NCBI RefSeq assembly: GCF_031143425.1
Contig: NC_090448.1
Coordinates: forward strand, 329,356,177 to 329,420,176
Direction of reading: 5' to 3'
DNA: 64,000 nucleotides
From: Pleurodeles waltl
Lineage: Eukaryota; Chordata; Amphibia; Caudata; Salamandridae
Shown here: positions 1 through 11,166 of the stretch, one piece after another
Layout: each line of letters opens with the position of its first letter
Numbering within the stretch: position 1 is the stretch's first letter
Made by a program: the position numbers and the translations under genes
Notes under the pieces: generated by a model
What the model was told of the DNA's origin: nothing
Database searches by the model: none
The model's input: the letters and a program-made list of their open reading frames with translations, nothing else

Positions 1-1171
1 GGGGAGGTGGGCAGAGGGTTTCCCTAGGCTAGGGAGAGCTTTGTAGGCAAGGACCCTTTGTGAGGCCTGCACAGGTCACTGGTAATGAACAGCACACCGT
101 AGGCTTGTAGGCAGTGGAGGCATTGCCACCCAAGCTCTTGAGCCCAGTTTATTGCCAAATTGTAATGAAGAAGCTCTCACCCAACTGTGAGGATGAACCT
201 GGAAAGGGGAGAGTTAACTTCACAGATTTTTTTCAAGGAAGAAACCCCAAGGACTGTAGCTGCACACAAACATCACCTCCACAACTGTCCCCTGGAGAAT
301 TCCTTGAACGCTCCAATTCTAGAGTATGACATTTATCAAGAGCAACACATGCACCCACACACATGCACATGAATTCACTACATACAGATACCTACCTGTA
401 GCAATCGGCTAGTTGCTTGTAGTGCTGTAGGTTCCCATGCCCCCTCTCTTTTACCGAGATTCAAACTTGCTGTACAATTGTGTTCTGCATATGTATTGCT
501 TGACAGGTACACCAATAGTTTACTTTGCATCTCTATACCTGCTCTTACTCGTGGGGGAGAACCAAAACTTAAGGTGGAGTCAGTGTCCTGATGCATTGTG
601 GGTTTACTGGGAGGTGTCACAGGTCACTACCAAGAAAAACAGCTTGCTGTGTCTGTGCCCTACACTAGGTGGCAGCAGCCTGCACAACACTGCATTCTGC
701 AAACTGATTATTACAGATAGGTAATATTTTTCTCTAGTGGATCCATAATCTTCCTGTAGATTCCACATACCACTCCCACTCCCACTCGATGAGTCAGTGC
801 TATAAAATAAGATGCCCGCCAGAACCCCTTTGAGAGGGCCATGGGGCAAGCAGGAGCTATTGGGCCCAAATGTGGTTGTTTAGGACTATCCTTCCTGGTA
901 TACTGGGGCCCGACTTACTATGGGCTCTGAGTAATTGAGCCAAGTACTACCCCTTCAACACTTGACCCTCACTGGTAGTGTGGTTAGAGCAGGCCACAAC
1001 TCTTTGGGGGAAACAGGTGTAAGTTACATAATAGCTCAGAGCTCAAAATGCACTTGTATCAATTAACTCAAGGTAAGGGGAGTAGCCCTCTACCTTCACA
1101 AGAGTAGTGCTTGGTGTGCCCCTTCCTGGTTAAGCAGACTGCTTTACCCTGAGACCGGCCGAGGTCATAGT

Positions 1172-1173
<2 letters not shown>
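1..1173. other. Unassigned non-coding stretch
   Basis: I see no coding region here. All frames are broken into short pieces with no recognisable motif. Base composition is mixed and no terminal repeats are obvious. It could be the body of an unrecognised long repeat that enters the window from the left. Confidence 0.4.

Positions 1174-1202
<29 letters not shown>
1174..1202. repeat. (CA)n microsatellite
   Basis: An uninterrupted run of about 14 CA dinucleotides. The short reading frames around it come from the repeat and are not genes. Confidence 0.95.
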
Positions 1203-1207
<5 letters not shown>

Positions 1208-3055
1208 GTGACCCATGTTCACAATGACGGGCAGTCATTGCAAGAGATCCAGCTATTATTTCAGTTGTGCACGTCACTCATCATGCTGGGGAGTTTTCCT
1301 TCCAAACTATCCCAAGATATACAAACTGTTATTGTTGCTACCATTGGTGAAGTCTTGCTTCCTCTCTGCACACCACTGTGGGACGAGGAAAATATGAATG
1401 ATCACTGCACATTCAGACAAGAAAGAACCAGTCATACTTGAATCTGCAGAAATCTTTCATATTTTCTCTTCTAATCTTAGAGCCTTTGCACTCTCATTAA
1501 TTTTTCTTATTTTGTATATGCCCTCCTCAGTAGCCTGTCAAAAAATATAATCCTCTATACTGTATGTATTTCGTTTTGCTCCATCCACTGCAAATGGCAA
1601 TCAAGCTAACCACCAATGATTCAGCAAAAACTCATGCTTACTTGATCACATAATTTACATAGACCGCTAGACGAATTGTACCGAAAAGTGTCATTGACAT
1701 CATATATATGTCATTTATTCAATGTAAATGCTATGAAGAAAAATGTTTTATTCTTGAAATGAACATTGCCTTTTTAGTCAAAATTACAGAAGTGTATAAC
1801 ATTATTAAAACTTAGTCACAATAACATTTTGTAATTCAATTTCCGCAGCCTAGTAAAAATAGCTTAATCATTGTGTGCAGAGCTTTTAATTTCTGATATT
1901 TGGCACTTTCAAATACTTGACCTTTGTTTGACTTATTTTAAACTATACAGATTAGTCCACTTAAGTTTTCATTGTTCACAACACTGGCAGTCTCAGCAGA
2001 GGCAGGACAAAACCAGGCTTTTTTCTGTTTACAACAAATTGCCTTTCTGATGTAAAGTCGATGATGTCAAAGAGCTAGCTCTGAAATAGAAGGTTCTTTA
2101 ACTGGCAGTCAGTGTTCAGTTTTCCAGACTTGAGCAGCATGTCTGCCTTAATCAACAAGCTGGTGATCCTCATCAGTTTAATGAACATGACTGACTGTAA
2201 CATCACAATAAATAAAGAATGGTAGACTAACATGCCGCACATCTTCATGCATGAGCTGATCTTTGTCAATATTTGTAGGCATTTTGTTTTCAGTTTATAA
2301 ACATAATCAGTTACATGCTTGCAGTAATCTCGGGCTCTCTTTAATGTACATTTCACACATTTTATGAAAGGCAATTTAAATTCTAATGTCATGAGAATGG
2401 AGCCCTTTATGCTTGCTGTCCCATTGTTAGTAAAATGTCAGCCATAGGGGAAAACTTAGGGGCCCATGTAGTGAATGTGTTTACAATTGTTTACAATTGT
2501 TGACACTGCAGTTCGCAAATCACAGGATATCCGACCACAGAATCACAATTTGCAAAGTATTTATGTTCCTTTTGACTGAAAAGGCATCTTTTGTGACTAT
2601 AACTAAGTACCCCTACTCTGACGAAGAATACTTCAGATTGGGGACTCTCCTTCTAACTAGTCTTTTGGCAGCCAGCGGTTCACTCGTCAGTTTCCCTACA
2701 CAAATGGATTCACTATGTTTTCTTTTGCAAGTTATTTTTCTGAGTACTTCTTCAGTAACAATCTTTTGGTCTCTTCTTCAACATATTGATTCAAACTTGA
2801 GCTTGTACTTAACTCGGATTCTCTCTTGTTAGCCTTTCTCACTGCTAATTTTCTTCTTGCTGAAAGGATCTTGTGACCTCTGATTTTCAATTGCAACTTG
2901 TCACTGCTTTGATCAGAGGCTCCTTCTTCTTACTGCCGCTCATGCTTTGTGCTTTTGCTTTGCAACAGCCATTCACTCTGCCTGCTTAATAACTGGACTT
3001 CAGAAGTTTCATGCCCTCCATCTGAACTTTTGCCCACCTAAACTTTTTGTTTTTT
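1203..3055. other. Unassigned; possible 3' part of the ERV-like element
   Basis: This AT-rich stretch lies downstream (minus-strand sense) of the retrovirus-like integrase relic, where an envelope gene and 3' LTR would sit. A 105-codon minus-strand frame at 2075-2392 contains a hydrophobic run, but I see no envelope motif and could not identify an LTR edge. Treat it as unassigned. Confidence 0.3.
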
Positions 3056-3059
3056 ACAT

Positions 3060-3910
3060 TCTACTTGATCTTTACCACTCTAAAGTTCAATGTACCCTTT
3101 TCCGACGTGTTTGTGAATGAACACCCAATCATCTGCTTCAGACTGTGGCAGGGTGTACCCGTGTAATTTTCTGTGGCTGCATTCACCTAATGAGATATAG
3201 ATTTCACCACATCAGCCAGACCAATGCAATAATCCAGTACAATGTCATCAGTTCTAAAAATTAATCCAGCTGAAGGTACATGTACAAGTCTCATTGCTCT
3301 GCTCATGATCACTTCATGAGGCACAGTCCTGTCTTTCTGTTTAGAGTACTTCTCTTATTAGTTAGAACAAGAGGAAGTGCATCTGGCCTCTTTAATCATG
3401 TTGGAACACAAACTTTTGGCAGTTTCTTTTTGAGACTGTCATTTGTTGTACCACACGCTGCAATGGAAGCTTTTGCTTGTTTTTAAAAGCTGTACAGATT
3501 ATCTGTAACACTTTATTTCTGAAGTTTGTGCCATGATTTGTCTCAATAGAAGTTGGGAGGCCAAATCTTGGTTTTAACTTCCTCAACAACAATTTGGCAA
3601 CTGTAAGGCTATCTGCTCTCCTAGTGATAAATGCTTCAATTCCTTTTGAGAACAGGCAAACTACTACCAAAATAAACATCAAGCGAGTGTAATGTGGCAT
3701 CTTTATAAAGTCTGCCTGTCATCTCGTAAGCGGGTCTTCTGATTTGACAATGTGATTCATGATAGTAACAGCCTTTTTACCTTTATTGTTTACATAACCT
3801 ACTAGACAACAATTACATACATATTCAGCAGCATGTCGAAATACTGTTTTCGCAGTATTTTTTAAACAACCAAAAAAACTACTTGTTCCTGCATGAATTT
3901 GATTATGCAA
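3060..3910 (-). pseudogene. pol (IN): ERV-like integrase relic
   Basis: This is the integrase part of a retrovirus-like pol, which joins the cDNA ends to host DNA. Reading leftward on the minus strand it starts with a His/Cys-rich segment (CNCC near 3800) resembling the HHCC zinc domain. The catalytic core follows (3392-3700), with FILVVVCLFSKGIEAF and ETNHGTNF. The first catalytic Asp (normally VVD.FS) is Cys and the second (normally DNG) is His/Asn-like, so the enzyme is dead. A C-terminal piece containing DDWVFIHKHVGK lies at about 3075-3150. Frame changes and stops separate the pieces. It follows the RNase H relic at 4104-4815 in the expected pol order. The retroviral-type assignment rests on motif resemblance; the exact genus is not determinable here. 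Confidence 0.75.
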
Positions 3911-4103
3911 GTATTCACATATGGGTTACAACCCTCAAGTCAGGCAAAATATATTTTTGTTTGCATTTAAATTCTGATTTTGATAATTCTTTAATACATC
4001 CTAATCTTTCCCATTGTTTTTTTTATTTTCAGGTGCATCTTACTGTAAATGTCTTAATTAGCTCAAAAAGGTCTGCATTAAATCCAAATGCGAACAGTTT
4101 ACA

Positions 4104-4815
4104 TTATTTTAGTCTTGCACACCTGCAAGACAGTTTTTTTCCACTTTCTTGAACAATTGACTCTTCCTGCAAGGCACAACACCTCACCATTTTGTCAGCA
4201 TATTTGATCCTAATGTAACCAAATCCTTGCCAGCCTTTTTGGGCCTGGCACTTTAAAACTGCCACTTCTTTTGTTTTTTGTATTGCATTTAACAAATTAG
4301 TTCTGTACATACTATTTTTAATAGAAGCACCTAAAGATGTCATGAATCCTCTCTGTGACCACAGTTGCCCATAATCATAGGCAACACCAAAACCATAATG
4401 GCAATCAATATACATTGTTACATCCACCTTTTCTAACACATAGAAAGATCTAGTTATGGCAATCAGTTCTAATGTCACATCTAATGAGTAGGATGCTTCT
4501 AATGTCTCTGTCATAGAGCACACTGCATAGGCGGCTCTGAATCCTCCGTGTTGGTCCCTTGAACACGAATCATCAACAACCAATGTCAAATCTGACAATC
4601 CTAATGTAACTTGTTTTATGTCTGGTCTTGGTTGTGTTCAGGCATCAGGCATCCCAAGTGTGGGTGTGTGACACAAACTATCAATCTTTTAAGTGCTTCA
4701 AGGCACTCATCAAATGGCACCATATCTTGTAGATCATTACGGATCCGTTAACCACAATACCCAGCAATTCCAAGAAACATCTTAACCTCCCTCTGGGTGG
4801 TCGGCGGATTCAGTA
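4104..4815 (-). pseudogene. pol (RT/RH): ERV-like RT connection and RNase H relic
   Basis: The minus-strand frame at 4104-4598 matches a retroviral RNase H in order and spacing: VVDDSCS (first acidic site), LELIAIT (Glu), MYIDCHYGFGVAYDYGQLW (Asp). Upstream, 4620-4815 carries the RT connection, including PPTTQREVKMFLGIAGYC, with stops. RNase H removes genomic RNA from the RNA-DNA hybrid during reverse transcription. The RT palm itself is missing: immediately right of about 4815 the sequence is gag-like instead, so an internal deletion removed protease and most of RT. RNase H is the best preserved part of the copy. Confidence 0.78.
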
Positions 4816-4942
4816 TCAAAATTGCAGAAACACATTCTTTTGAAACTTTTCACACACCTTTGTCAATATGGTGTCTGACCTCTTTTTCACATTATTAAAT
4901 TTTTCCTGGGGGGACTTTAGGTCCACTTTTGGCCAAATGATA
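4816..4942 (-). pseudogene. gag: ERV-like gag, C-terminal segment
   Basis: The minus-strand frame contains WPKVDLKSPQEKF and KRSDTILTKVCEKFQK, a charged helical segment typical of a capsid C-terminal region. It runs straight into RT-connection sequence at about 4815, marking a large internal deletion. Its upstream partner is not the adjacent DNA (an LTR-like element) but lies near 15844: the 5-bp duplication TGATA flanks the insertion, and taking the two flanks together keeps the same reading frame open. The gag call is inferred from that continuity and the pol relic to its left. Confidence 0.65.
4938..4942. repeat. Target-site duplication TGATA (left)
   Basis: The left copy of the 5-bp duplication bounding the LTR-like element at 4943-15838. 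The right copy is 15839-15843. Confidence 0.65.
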
Positions 4943-5203
4943 TGTAGGGAATATGCCTCTTTTTGCAAGATCACCCCCAGAGTTTTGGAGTGATGCTGCT
5001 GTTTTTTCGACTTTGAGAGTGCACTGAGGCCTGCCACTCAGACCTCAGTGCCAGTGTTCTAACCACTTACAAAATGTATGTTGAATTGCCCTCCCCGACT
5101 TGGCATAAGCTGACTTACTTATAAGGGCCTAGTATATGGTACCAAGAGCATGTAATTTAGAGTGTATACCCAGGGCTGAAGCATTGATTGTGGCACCCTG
5201 TGT

Positions 5204-5208
5204 GTGAC
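5204..5208. repeat. Target-site duplication GTGAC (left)
   Basis: An exact 5-bp direct repeat bounding the gypsy element; the right copy is 14597-14601. Confidence 0.85.
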
Positions 5209-6029
5209 TGTAGGAACGCAATGACTCTAATTTGACACCACTCTGTATATGAGGGAAGATTACGTTTTTATTTTCTCAGTATCATGCAAAAATCGTTTTG
5301 TGTCAAATGTCCACGCCAAGAAGAGCTTTTTTGTTTCTTTCCTCAGATTGCTCATCAAAGGGTTTGGCGATTTTCTTCTCTCCTGCATTTCTTGGCGTTG
5401 ACCCTCTGGAGAATAATAAAGGCATCTGAGAGATCAACTCTCGTCCCTCTGTCTTGTTCCATCACCAACACCCTTGTGTTTCACTCGGTGTTCATTTGAG
5501 TGGCTCTGCTCTCTTGTGCGCCCCGCATCCCTCCGTCTAACAGACACTGACACCTGTGAAAGGGAAAGGACTTGCCAGCCCTCTTACTCAGTTCACTTTA
5601 CCTGCTTGTAAGCATGCAAAAACAGGTGACCACCACACTTCCTTTAAGCTGTGACCCAGGGGTCGAGTCACGGCGTTCAGGTCCATGCAGCCTCACTACT
5701 GGTGACAGATCCGGGTTCCTGCTGGGCCTGGTTCTTTCACGCTTAGCTTGCTATCAGCAGTCCCAACCTCTAGCTCCTCATTCTCCACCTTCTGTGATTC
5801 CCTGCCTCTGATGGTTCTGTCGGTCTCGTCCTCCTTCTACGGTATTCTTGCTTCCTCCTTTCCGTTTTCTGAACATTCATGACGAACCAGTTCTTCCACC
5901 CGAACGTCAGGTGCCTCACTCCTCCCCTGGCTCCTGATTAGCTGAGTAGGCCGATGGGATCCCTGCAGTCTGGTGCGCTGCCTATTCTGATAGGCTTCTC
6001 ATGGTCACCCTGTTGGAATCCTCATCATA
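5209..6029 (-). repeat. 3' LTR of the gypsy element
   Basis: An 821-bp repeat matching 13804-14596 along its whole length with substitutions and small indels. In plus orientation it begins TGTAGGAACGCA and ends ATCATA (ancestral ATCACA, seen in the other LTR). On the minus strand an AATAAA signal lies about 55 bases before the LTR end (plus-strand 5264-5273). The two LTRs differ at many positions, so the insertion is old. Confidence 0.88.
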
Positions 6030-6043
6030 GATCTTCCTCCTCC
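6030..6043 (-). other. Polypurine tract of the gypsy element
   Basis: Minus-strand GGAGGAGGAAGATC abuts the inner edge of the 3' LTR, the expected position of the plus-strand DNA primer used in reverse transcription. Confidence 0.65.
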
Positions 6044-6186
6044 GGATTGGTCGATTGGGCCAAGAAATAGGCGCATCCCGGGACAAATAATGCACATGGG
6101 GAAGAGAGAGACCTCTTTGATGACGTACCTGGAAGGAGAAGGGTTGGGGAGATAAAATCCACCTCAGGACATGAGGTTTGGTGACT

Positions 6187-6459
6187 TTATGTCAACCATA
6201 CTAAGGGAGCACGATCAGTATATAGCAGAAATTGCAGACCCGACAAATAGTATTGCATGGCCTCAGTGGCCCATTTTATGGCCAAAGATTGTTTCTCAAT
6301 TGTTGCGTAACAATGCTCTCTGGGTAACAATTTTCTTATATGATAACCAATGAGATGTAATCGGTCCTTTACATCTGGTTGAGATAAAACAGCTTCCAAA
6401 CCTCTACCAAAGGTGTCTGTTTGTAATACAAAGGGTTTTGAGAAGTCAGAACATGTCAA
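6187..6459 (-). pseudogene. pol (RH): Gypsy RNase H domain
   Basis: The minus-strand frame has the gypsy RNase H signature: FVLQTDTFGRGLEAVLSQ (first Asp), IGYHIRKLLPREHCYAT, then EKQSLAIKWA where the usual Glu (EKE) is Gln, and LLYTDRAPLVWL (Asp). RNase H degrades the RNA strand after first-strand synthesis. It is the final pol domain here: about 140 bases separate it from the polypurine tract, with no integrase after it, which supports the unusual domain order. Confidence 0.85.
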
Positions 6460-6985
6460 GGTCTGTCACATAAAAGGTTTTTGAGGTGGTCAAACCTTGT
6501 CTGGCGGATCGTACTCCATTTATTAAAAGAGTTGGGTTGTGTATTATTCTGTTAGTGTCTGTAAGTGGGGCCACAAGTTGTGAAAAATAGGGAACAAAAC
6601 ATCTGTAACAAGCCCCAGGAAGGATTGTACTGCTTTTTTATAAAGTGGTTGGTAATATTCTTGATGGCCTGCACTTTGTCGAGTTGAGGGCCTACTTTGC
6701 CCCTTTGAATGATGTAACCCAGGTTTTGGATGGAGTCAATAGCCAGAACGCATTACTTTTGGTTTACTATGAAACCAGCTTCTTTTATGGAGGGGAGAAG
6801 AGCTGATAAATGCTGCTGGTGTAAAGGCCTGGAGGAACTGAACACCACTATGTTGTCCAGGTATGCAGCCGCATATTGATGGTGTGGGCGTAAAACTTTG
6901 TCTATCAGGTGCTGGAAGTTGGCTGGGGCCCCATGTCAGCCAAAAGGTAGAACTTTAAAATGATGTAGCTCAACAGGAGTAGAAA
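6460..6985 (-). pseudogene. pol (RT): Gypsy RT, C-terminal half
   Basis: The minus-strand translation, with stops, shows FKVLPFG, HGAPANFQHLIDKVLRP, then AYLDNIVVFS, the catalytic YLDD box with its second Asp changed to Asn, followed by thumb sequence (LGYIIQRGKVGP). It stops abruptly at the LTR-like insertion (6991); the upstream half of the same RT continues at 9612-10083. Reverse transcriptase copies element RNA into DNA in the cytoplasmic particle. Confidence 0.82.
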
Positions 6986-6990
6986 AGGAT
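6986..6990. repeat. Target-site duplication AGGAT (left)
   Basis: An exact 5-bp duplication; the right copy is 9612-9616. Confidence 0.85.
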
Positions 6991-9611
6991 TGTAAGGAAA
7001 TGCCTCCTTGGCATTGTTACCCCCTGACTTTTTGCCTTTGCTGATGCTAAGTTATGATTTGAAAGTGTTCTGCGACCCTGCTAACCAGGCCCCAGCACCA
7101 GTGCTCTTTCCCTAAACTGTACTTTTGTCTCCACAATTGGCACAACCCTTGCACCCAGGTAAGACCCTTGTAACTGTTACCCCTGGTACCAAGGGCCCTG
7201 ATGCCAGGGAAGGTCTCTAAGGGCTGCAGCATGTCTTATGCCACCCTAGGGACCCTTCACTCAGCACATGCACATTGCCTCTCAGCTTGTGTGTGCTGGT
7301 GGGGAGAAAATGACTAAGTCAACATGGCACTCCCCTCAGAGTGCCATGCCAACGTCACACTACCTGTGGCATAGGTAAGTCACCCCTCTAGCAGGCCTTA
7401 CAGCACTAAGTGCACTATACCACAGGTGAGGGCATATGTGCATGAGCACTATGCCCCTACAGTGTCTAAGCAAAACCTTAGACATTGTAAGTGCAGGGTA
7501 GCCATAAGAGTATATGGTCTGGGAGTTTGTCAAACACGAACTCCACAGTACCATAATGGCTACACTGAAAACTGGGAAGTTTGGTTTCAAACTTCTCAGC
7601 ACAATAAATGCCAGTGTACAAATTATTGTAAAATACACCCAGAGGGCATCTTAGAGATGCCCCCTGAAAACATACCCAACTTCCAGTGTAGGCTGACCAG
7701 TTTCTGCCAGCCTGCCACACACCAGACATGTTGCTGGCCACGTGGGGAGAGTGCCTTTGTCACTCTGTGGCCGGGAACACAGCCTGTACTGGGTGGAGGT
7801 GCTTCTCACCTCCCCTTGCAGGAACTGTAACACCTGGTGGTAAGCCTCAAAGGCTCACCCCTTTTGTTACAGCGCCCCAGGGCATCCCAGCTAGTGGAGA
7901 TGACCGCCCCTCTGGCCACTGCCCCCACTTTTGGCGGCAAAGCTGGAGGAGATAATGAGAAAAACAAGGAGGCCCTAAGGTGTCCTGAGCTGAGGTGACC
8001 CCTGCAGTGAGAAATCCTCCATCTTGAGTTTGGAGGATTCCTCCAGTAGGATTAGGGATGTACCCCCCTCCCCACAGGGAGGAGGCACAAAGAGGGTGTA
8101 GCCACACTCAAGGACAGTAGCCATTGGCTACTGCCCTCCCAGACCTAAACACACCCCTAAATCCAATATTTAGGGGCTCCCCAGAACCTAGGAAACTAGA
8201 TTCCTGCAACCTTAACAAGAAGAAGGACTGCTGACCTGAAGCCCTGCAGTGAAGACGGAGACAACAACCGCTTTGGCCCCAGCCCTACCAGCCTGTCTCC
8301 CAACTTCGAAGAAAACTGCAACAGCGATGCATCCATCAGGGACCAGCGACCTCTGAAGCCTCAGAGGACTGCCCTGCACCCAAGGACCAAGAAACTCCTG
8401 TGAACAGTGGCCCTGTTCAACAACCTGCAATTTCCTTGCAACAAAGAAACAACTTTAAAGACTTCACGTTTCCCGCCGGAAGCGTGAGACTTTCCACTCT
8501 GCACCCAACGCCCCTGGCTCGACCTGTGAAAAACCAACACCTCAGGGAGGACTCCCTGGCAACTACGAGCCCGTGAGTAACCAGAGACGACCCCCCTGAG
8601 CCCCCACAGCGACGCCTGAAGAGAGAATCCAGAGGCTCCCCCTGACCGCGACTGCCTGTAACAAGGGACCCGACGCCTGGAACCAACACTGCACCCGCAG
8701 CCTCCAGGACCTGAAGGAACCGAACTCCAGTGCAGGAGCGACCCCCAGGTGACTCTCTGCATAGCCCAGGTGGTGGCTACCCCGAGGAGCCCCACCTGTG
8801 CCTGCCTGCATCATTGAAGTGACCCGCGGGTCCCTCTATTACTTCCTACCTAAAACCCGACGCCTGTTTGCACACTGCACCCGGCCGCCCCTGTGCCGCT
8901 GAGGGTGTACTTTCTGTGCCGGCTTGTGTCCCCCCCTGGTCTGCCCCTCGAAGACACGGGTACTTACCTGCTGGCAGACTGTAACTGGGGCATCCTTGTT
9001 CTCCATTGAAGTCTATGTGTTTTGGGCACCTCTTTGACCTCCGCACTTGACCGGCCCTGAGCTGCTGGTGTGGTAACTTTGGGGTTGCCTTGAACCCCCA
9101 ACGGTGGGCTAACTTGGCACCAACTTTGAGACTTGTAAGTGTTTTACTTACCTGCAAACCTAACCTTTACTTACCTCCCCCAGGAACTGTTGATTTTTGC
9201 ACTGTGTCCACTTTGAAAATAGCTTAGTGCCATTTTTACAAAGACTGTATATGATATTGCTTTTATTCAAAGTTCCTAAAGTATCTAAGTGAAGTACCTT
9301 ACATTTAATGTATTACTTGTAGATCTTGAACCTGTGGTTCTTAAAATAAACTAAGAAAATATATTTTTCAATATAAAAACCTATTGGCCTGGAGTAAGTC
9401 TTTGAGTGTGTGTTCCTCATTTAGTGCCTGTGTGTGTACAACAAATGCTTAACACTACCCTCTGATAAGCCTACTGCTCGACCACACTACCACAAAATAG
9501 AGCATTAGAATTATCTCTTTTTGCCACTATCTTACCTCTAGGGGGAACCCTTGGACTCTGTGCACACTATTTCTTACTTTGAAATAGTATATACAGAGCC
9601 AACTTCCTACA
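6991..9611 (+). mobile_element. LTR-like element A inside gypsy RT (probable solo LTR)
   Basis: 2621 bp with short inverted ends (TGTAAGGAA / TTCCTACA) and exact AGGAT duplications. TG...CA ends plus a 5-bp duplication fit an LTR retrotransposon, and an AATAAA at 9345-9350 lies near the 3' end, as in an LTR's R region. No coding frame shows a motif; the GC-rich frames around 8200-9150 lack homology I recognise. It shares sequence blocks with the elements at 4943, 51100 and 55528, for example GACTTTTTGCC near the start and TGTGTGT/ACAA blocks near the end. A solo LTR is favoured; a non-autonomous LTR-bearing element is possible. Confidence 0.7.
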
Positions 9612-10083
9612 AGGATGTTTTTTCTTTGCCTTTTTTGATTAGGAGGATTTGCCAATAGCCTTTGGTGAGGCTGAGTGTGGTTATGTAAACTGCCTTCCCC
9701 AGATTCTCTATTAGTTTGTCAACTCTGGGCATGGGTTGGGTGTCAGACTTTGGTATGGCATCTAGGTGTCTGAAGTCTATGCAGAACTTAGGGCTTCCAT
9801 CAGGTTTCGGTACGAGGACAAAAGGGGAGCATCAGGCAGAGTGGGAGGGTTCTATAGTGCCTTTTTAAAACATTTTTGCCACCTCATCCTCTACTGCCTT
9901 ACATTTGACCTCAGGTATTTGATGTGGTTGCAGGCGGACAACGTTGCCCGCTGATATAATAATGTGACTAATCAACTGGATTCCTGGTTTTGCTGTAAAG
10001 ACCAAAGTGAACTTCTGTAACAATTTTTTCACCTCTGTCTTTTGTTTTTGGGTTAGGGTAGGACTCATTGGTATTTCTTCCAC
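9612..10083 (-). pseudogene. pol (RT): Gypsy RT, N-terminal half
   Basis: The frame starting near 10083 has the linker that precedes gypsy RT (LTQKQKTEVKKLLQKFTLVF), then SHIIISAGNVV and QPHQIPEVK. RT fingers and palm follow (VLVPKPDGSPKFCIDFRHLD, then TTLSLTKGYWQ). The last motif normally reads TLDLTKGYWQ, so a catalytic Asp is Ser. The frame is cut at 9612 by the LTR-like insertion and resumes at 6985. It lies downstream of integrase in transcription sense. Confidence 0.83.
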
Positions 10084-10437
10084 ATTTACTCCTTCTCTTA
10101 TGGGGCAAAGGCAATTTGGAGGGGTTGAGTAGTTGTGAATAACAAGGCAGGATGTTCAGGAGGGTATCATCATTTGCTTCTGTCCACTTCTTTAGAAGGT
10201 TTATATGATGTACTTATCCCTGTTGACCTTTTTGTGGAACTGATATCTTATAGGTGACAAGGATTACCCTTTGGAGTACTTCATAAGGTCCTTGCCAAAG
10301 TGCTAGTAATGTATTGCTGGAGGAGGGAAGTACTACCAACACCTTGTCCCAAACAGAAAGATGTTGAAATCTGCTGTTTTATTGTTCTGCTTACTTTTCT
10401 TTTCTTGTGGTCTTTCTAAATTTATGCGTACCTCTTC

Positions 10438-11160
10438 CTATAGCTTTTGTACATTCTCTTTCAGTGTAGACACATACTGCAAGAGTTCATGCCCCCCATT
10501 CTCCTCCTCTTCCCATTCTTCAGCGGCCATATCAAGCAGCGTACAGGGCTGTTGACCAAAGACAAGTTCAAAGGGTGAAAATCCAGTGGAGCTCTGTACG
10601 TAACTGCGTATGGCAAACAGAACCAAGGAAAGTTTTTTATCCCAATCTCTTCCTGTATCCGACACAAGTTTTCTTAATAGGGTCTTTATGGTATGGTTAT
10701 CTCTCTCCACCAACCCATCTGTTTGTGAGTGATCTATCGAGGTGCAAAGGTGTATGTCTAGCACCTTACAAATCTGGGACATAAAATGCAACATGTATGG
10801 GCTACCCTGATCTGTTAGGTGTTCTTTAGTAAATCCTACTCTGGAAAAAAAATTAAATCATAGCCTGGGCCACCACCTGTGTAGTGATGCTAGTGAAGGG
10901 TACTGTCTCCAGATACCTACTTGCATAGTTAACCAGTACTAGAATATATTGGTATCCCCTTGATGATGGCAAAAGAGGTCCTACTAAATCTCTGCCTACT
11001 TGGGAAAAGGGTATATCTATTATAGGTAGAGGTCATAAGGATACTTTGCCTTCCAATGGGGCATTGACTAGCTTGAGCCTTTCACAACAAGCACAGTATT
11101 TTCGAATGTCAGAAAGAACCCCAGGCCAGTAAAATCTCCTTAAACAATTGTTCTGCTTTC
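10438..11160 (-). pseudogene. pol (IN): Gypsy integrase, catalytic core and C-terminus
   Basis: The minus-strand translation gives RRFYWPGV and YCACCERLKL (end of the zinc-binding region). Then come VGRDLVGPLLPSS (first Asp), YILVLVNYASRYLETVPF (usual second Asp is Asn), and HSQTDGLVERDNHTIKTLL with the catalytic Glu in context. A tail of about 80 residues carries SSTGFSPFELVFG. Integrase inserts the cDNA into the chromosome. It sits 5' of RT, the defining oddity of this element. Frameshifts and stops occur between 10795 and 11100. Confidence 0.85.
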
Positions 11161-11166
11161 CTTCTT

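Noticed and set aside
2075..2392. Possible retroviral envelope transmembrane protein
   Set aside because: The position fits but there is only a single weak hydrophobic run, no disulphide motif or fusion-peptide-like feature, so no gene is called.
8361..9157. Several GC-rich frames of 80-140 codons
   Set aside because: They are inside non-coding LTR-like element A, overlap one another on the same strand, and show no family resemblance.
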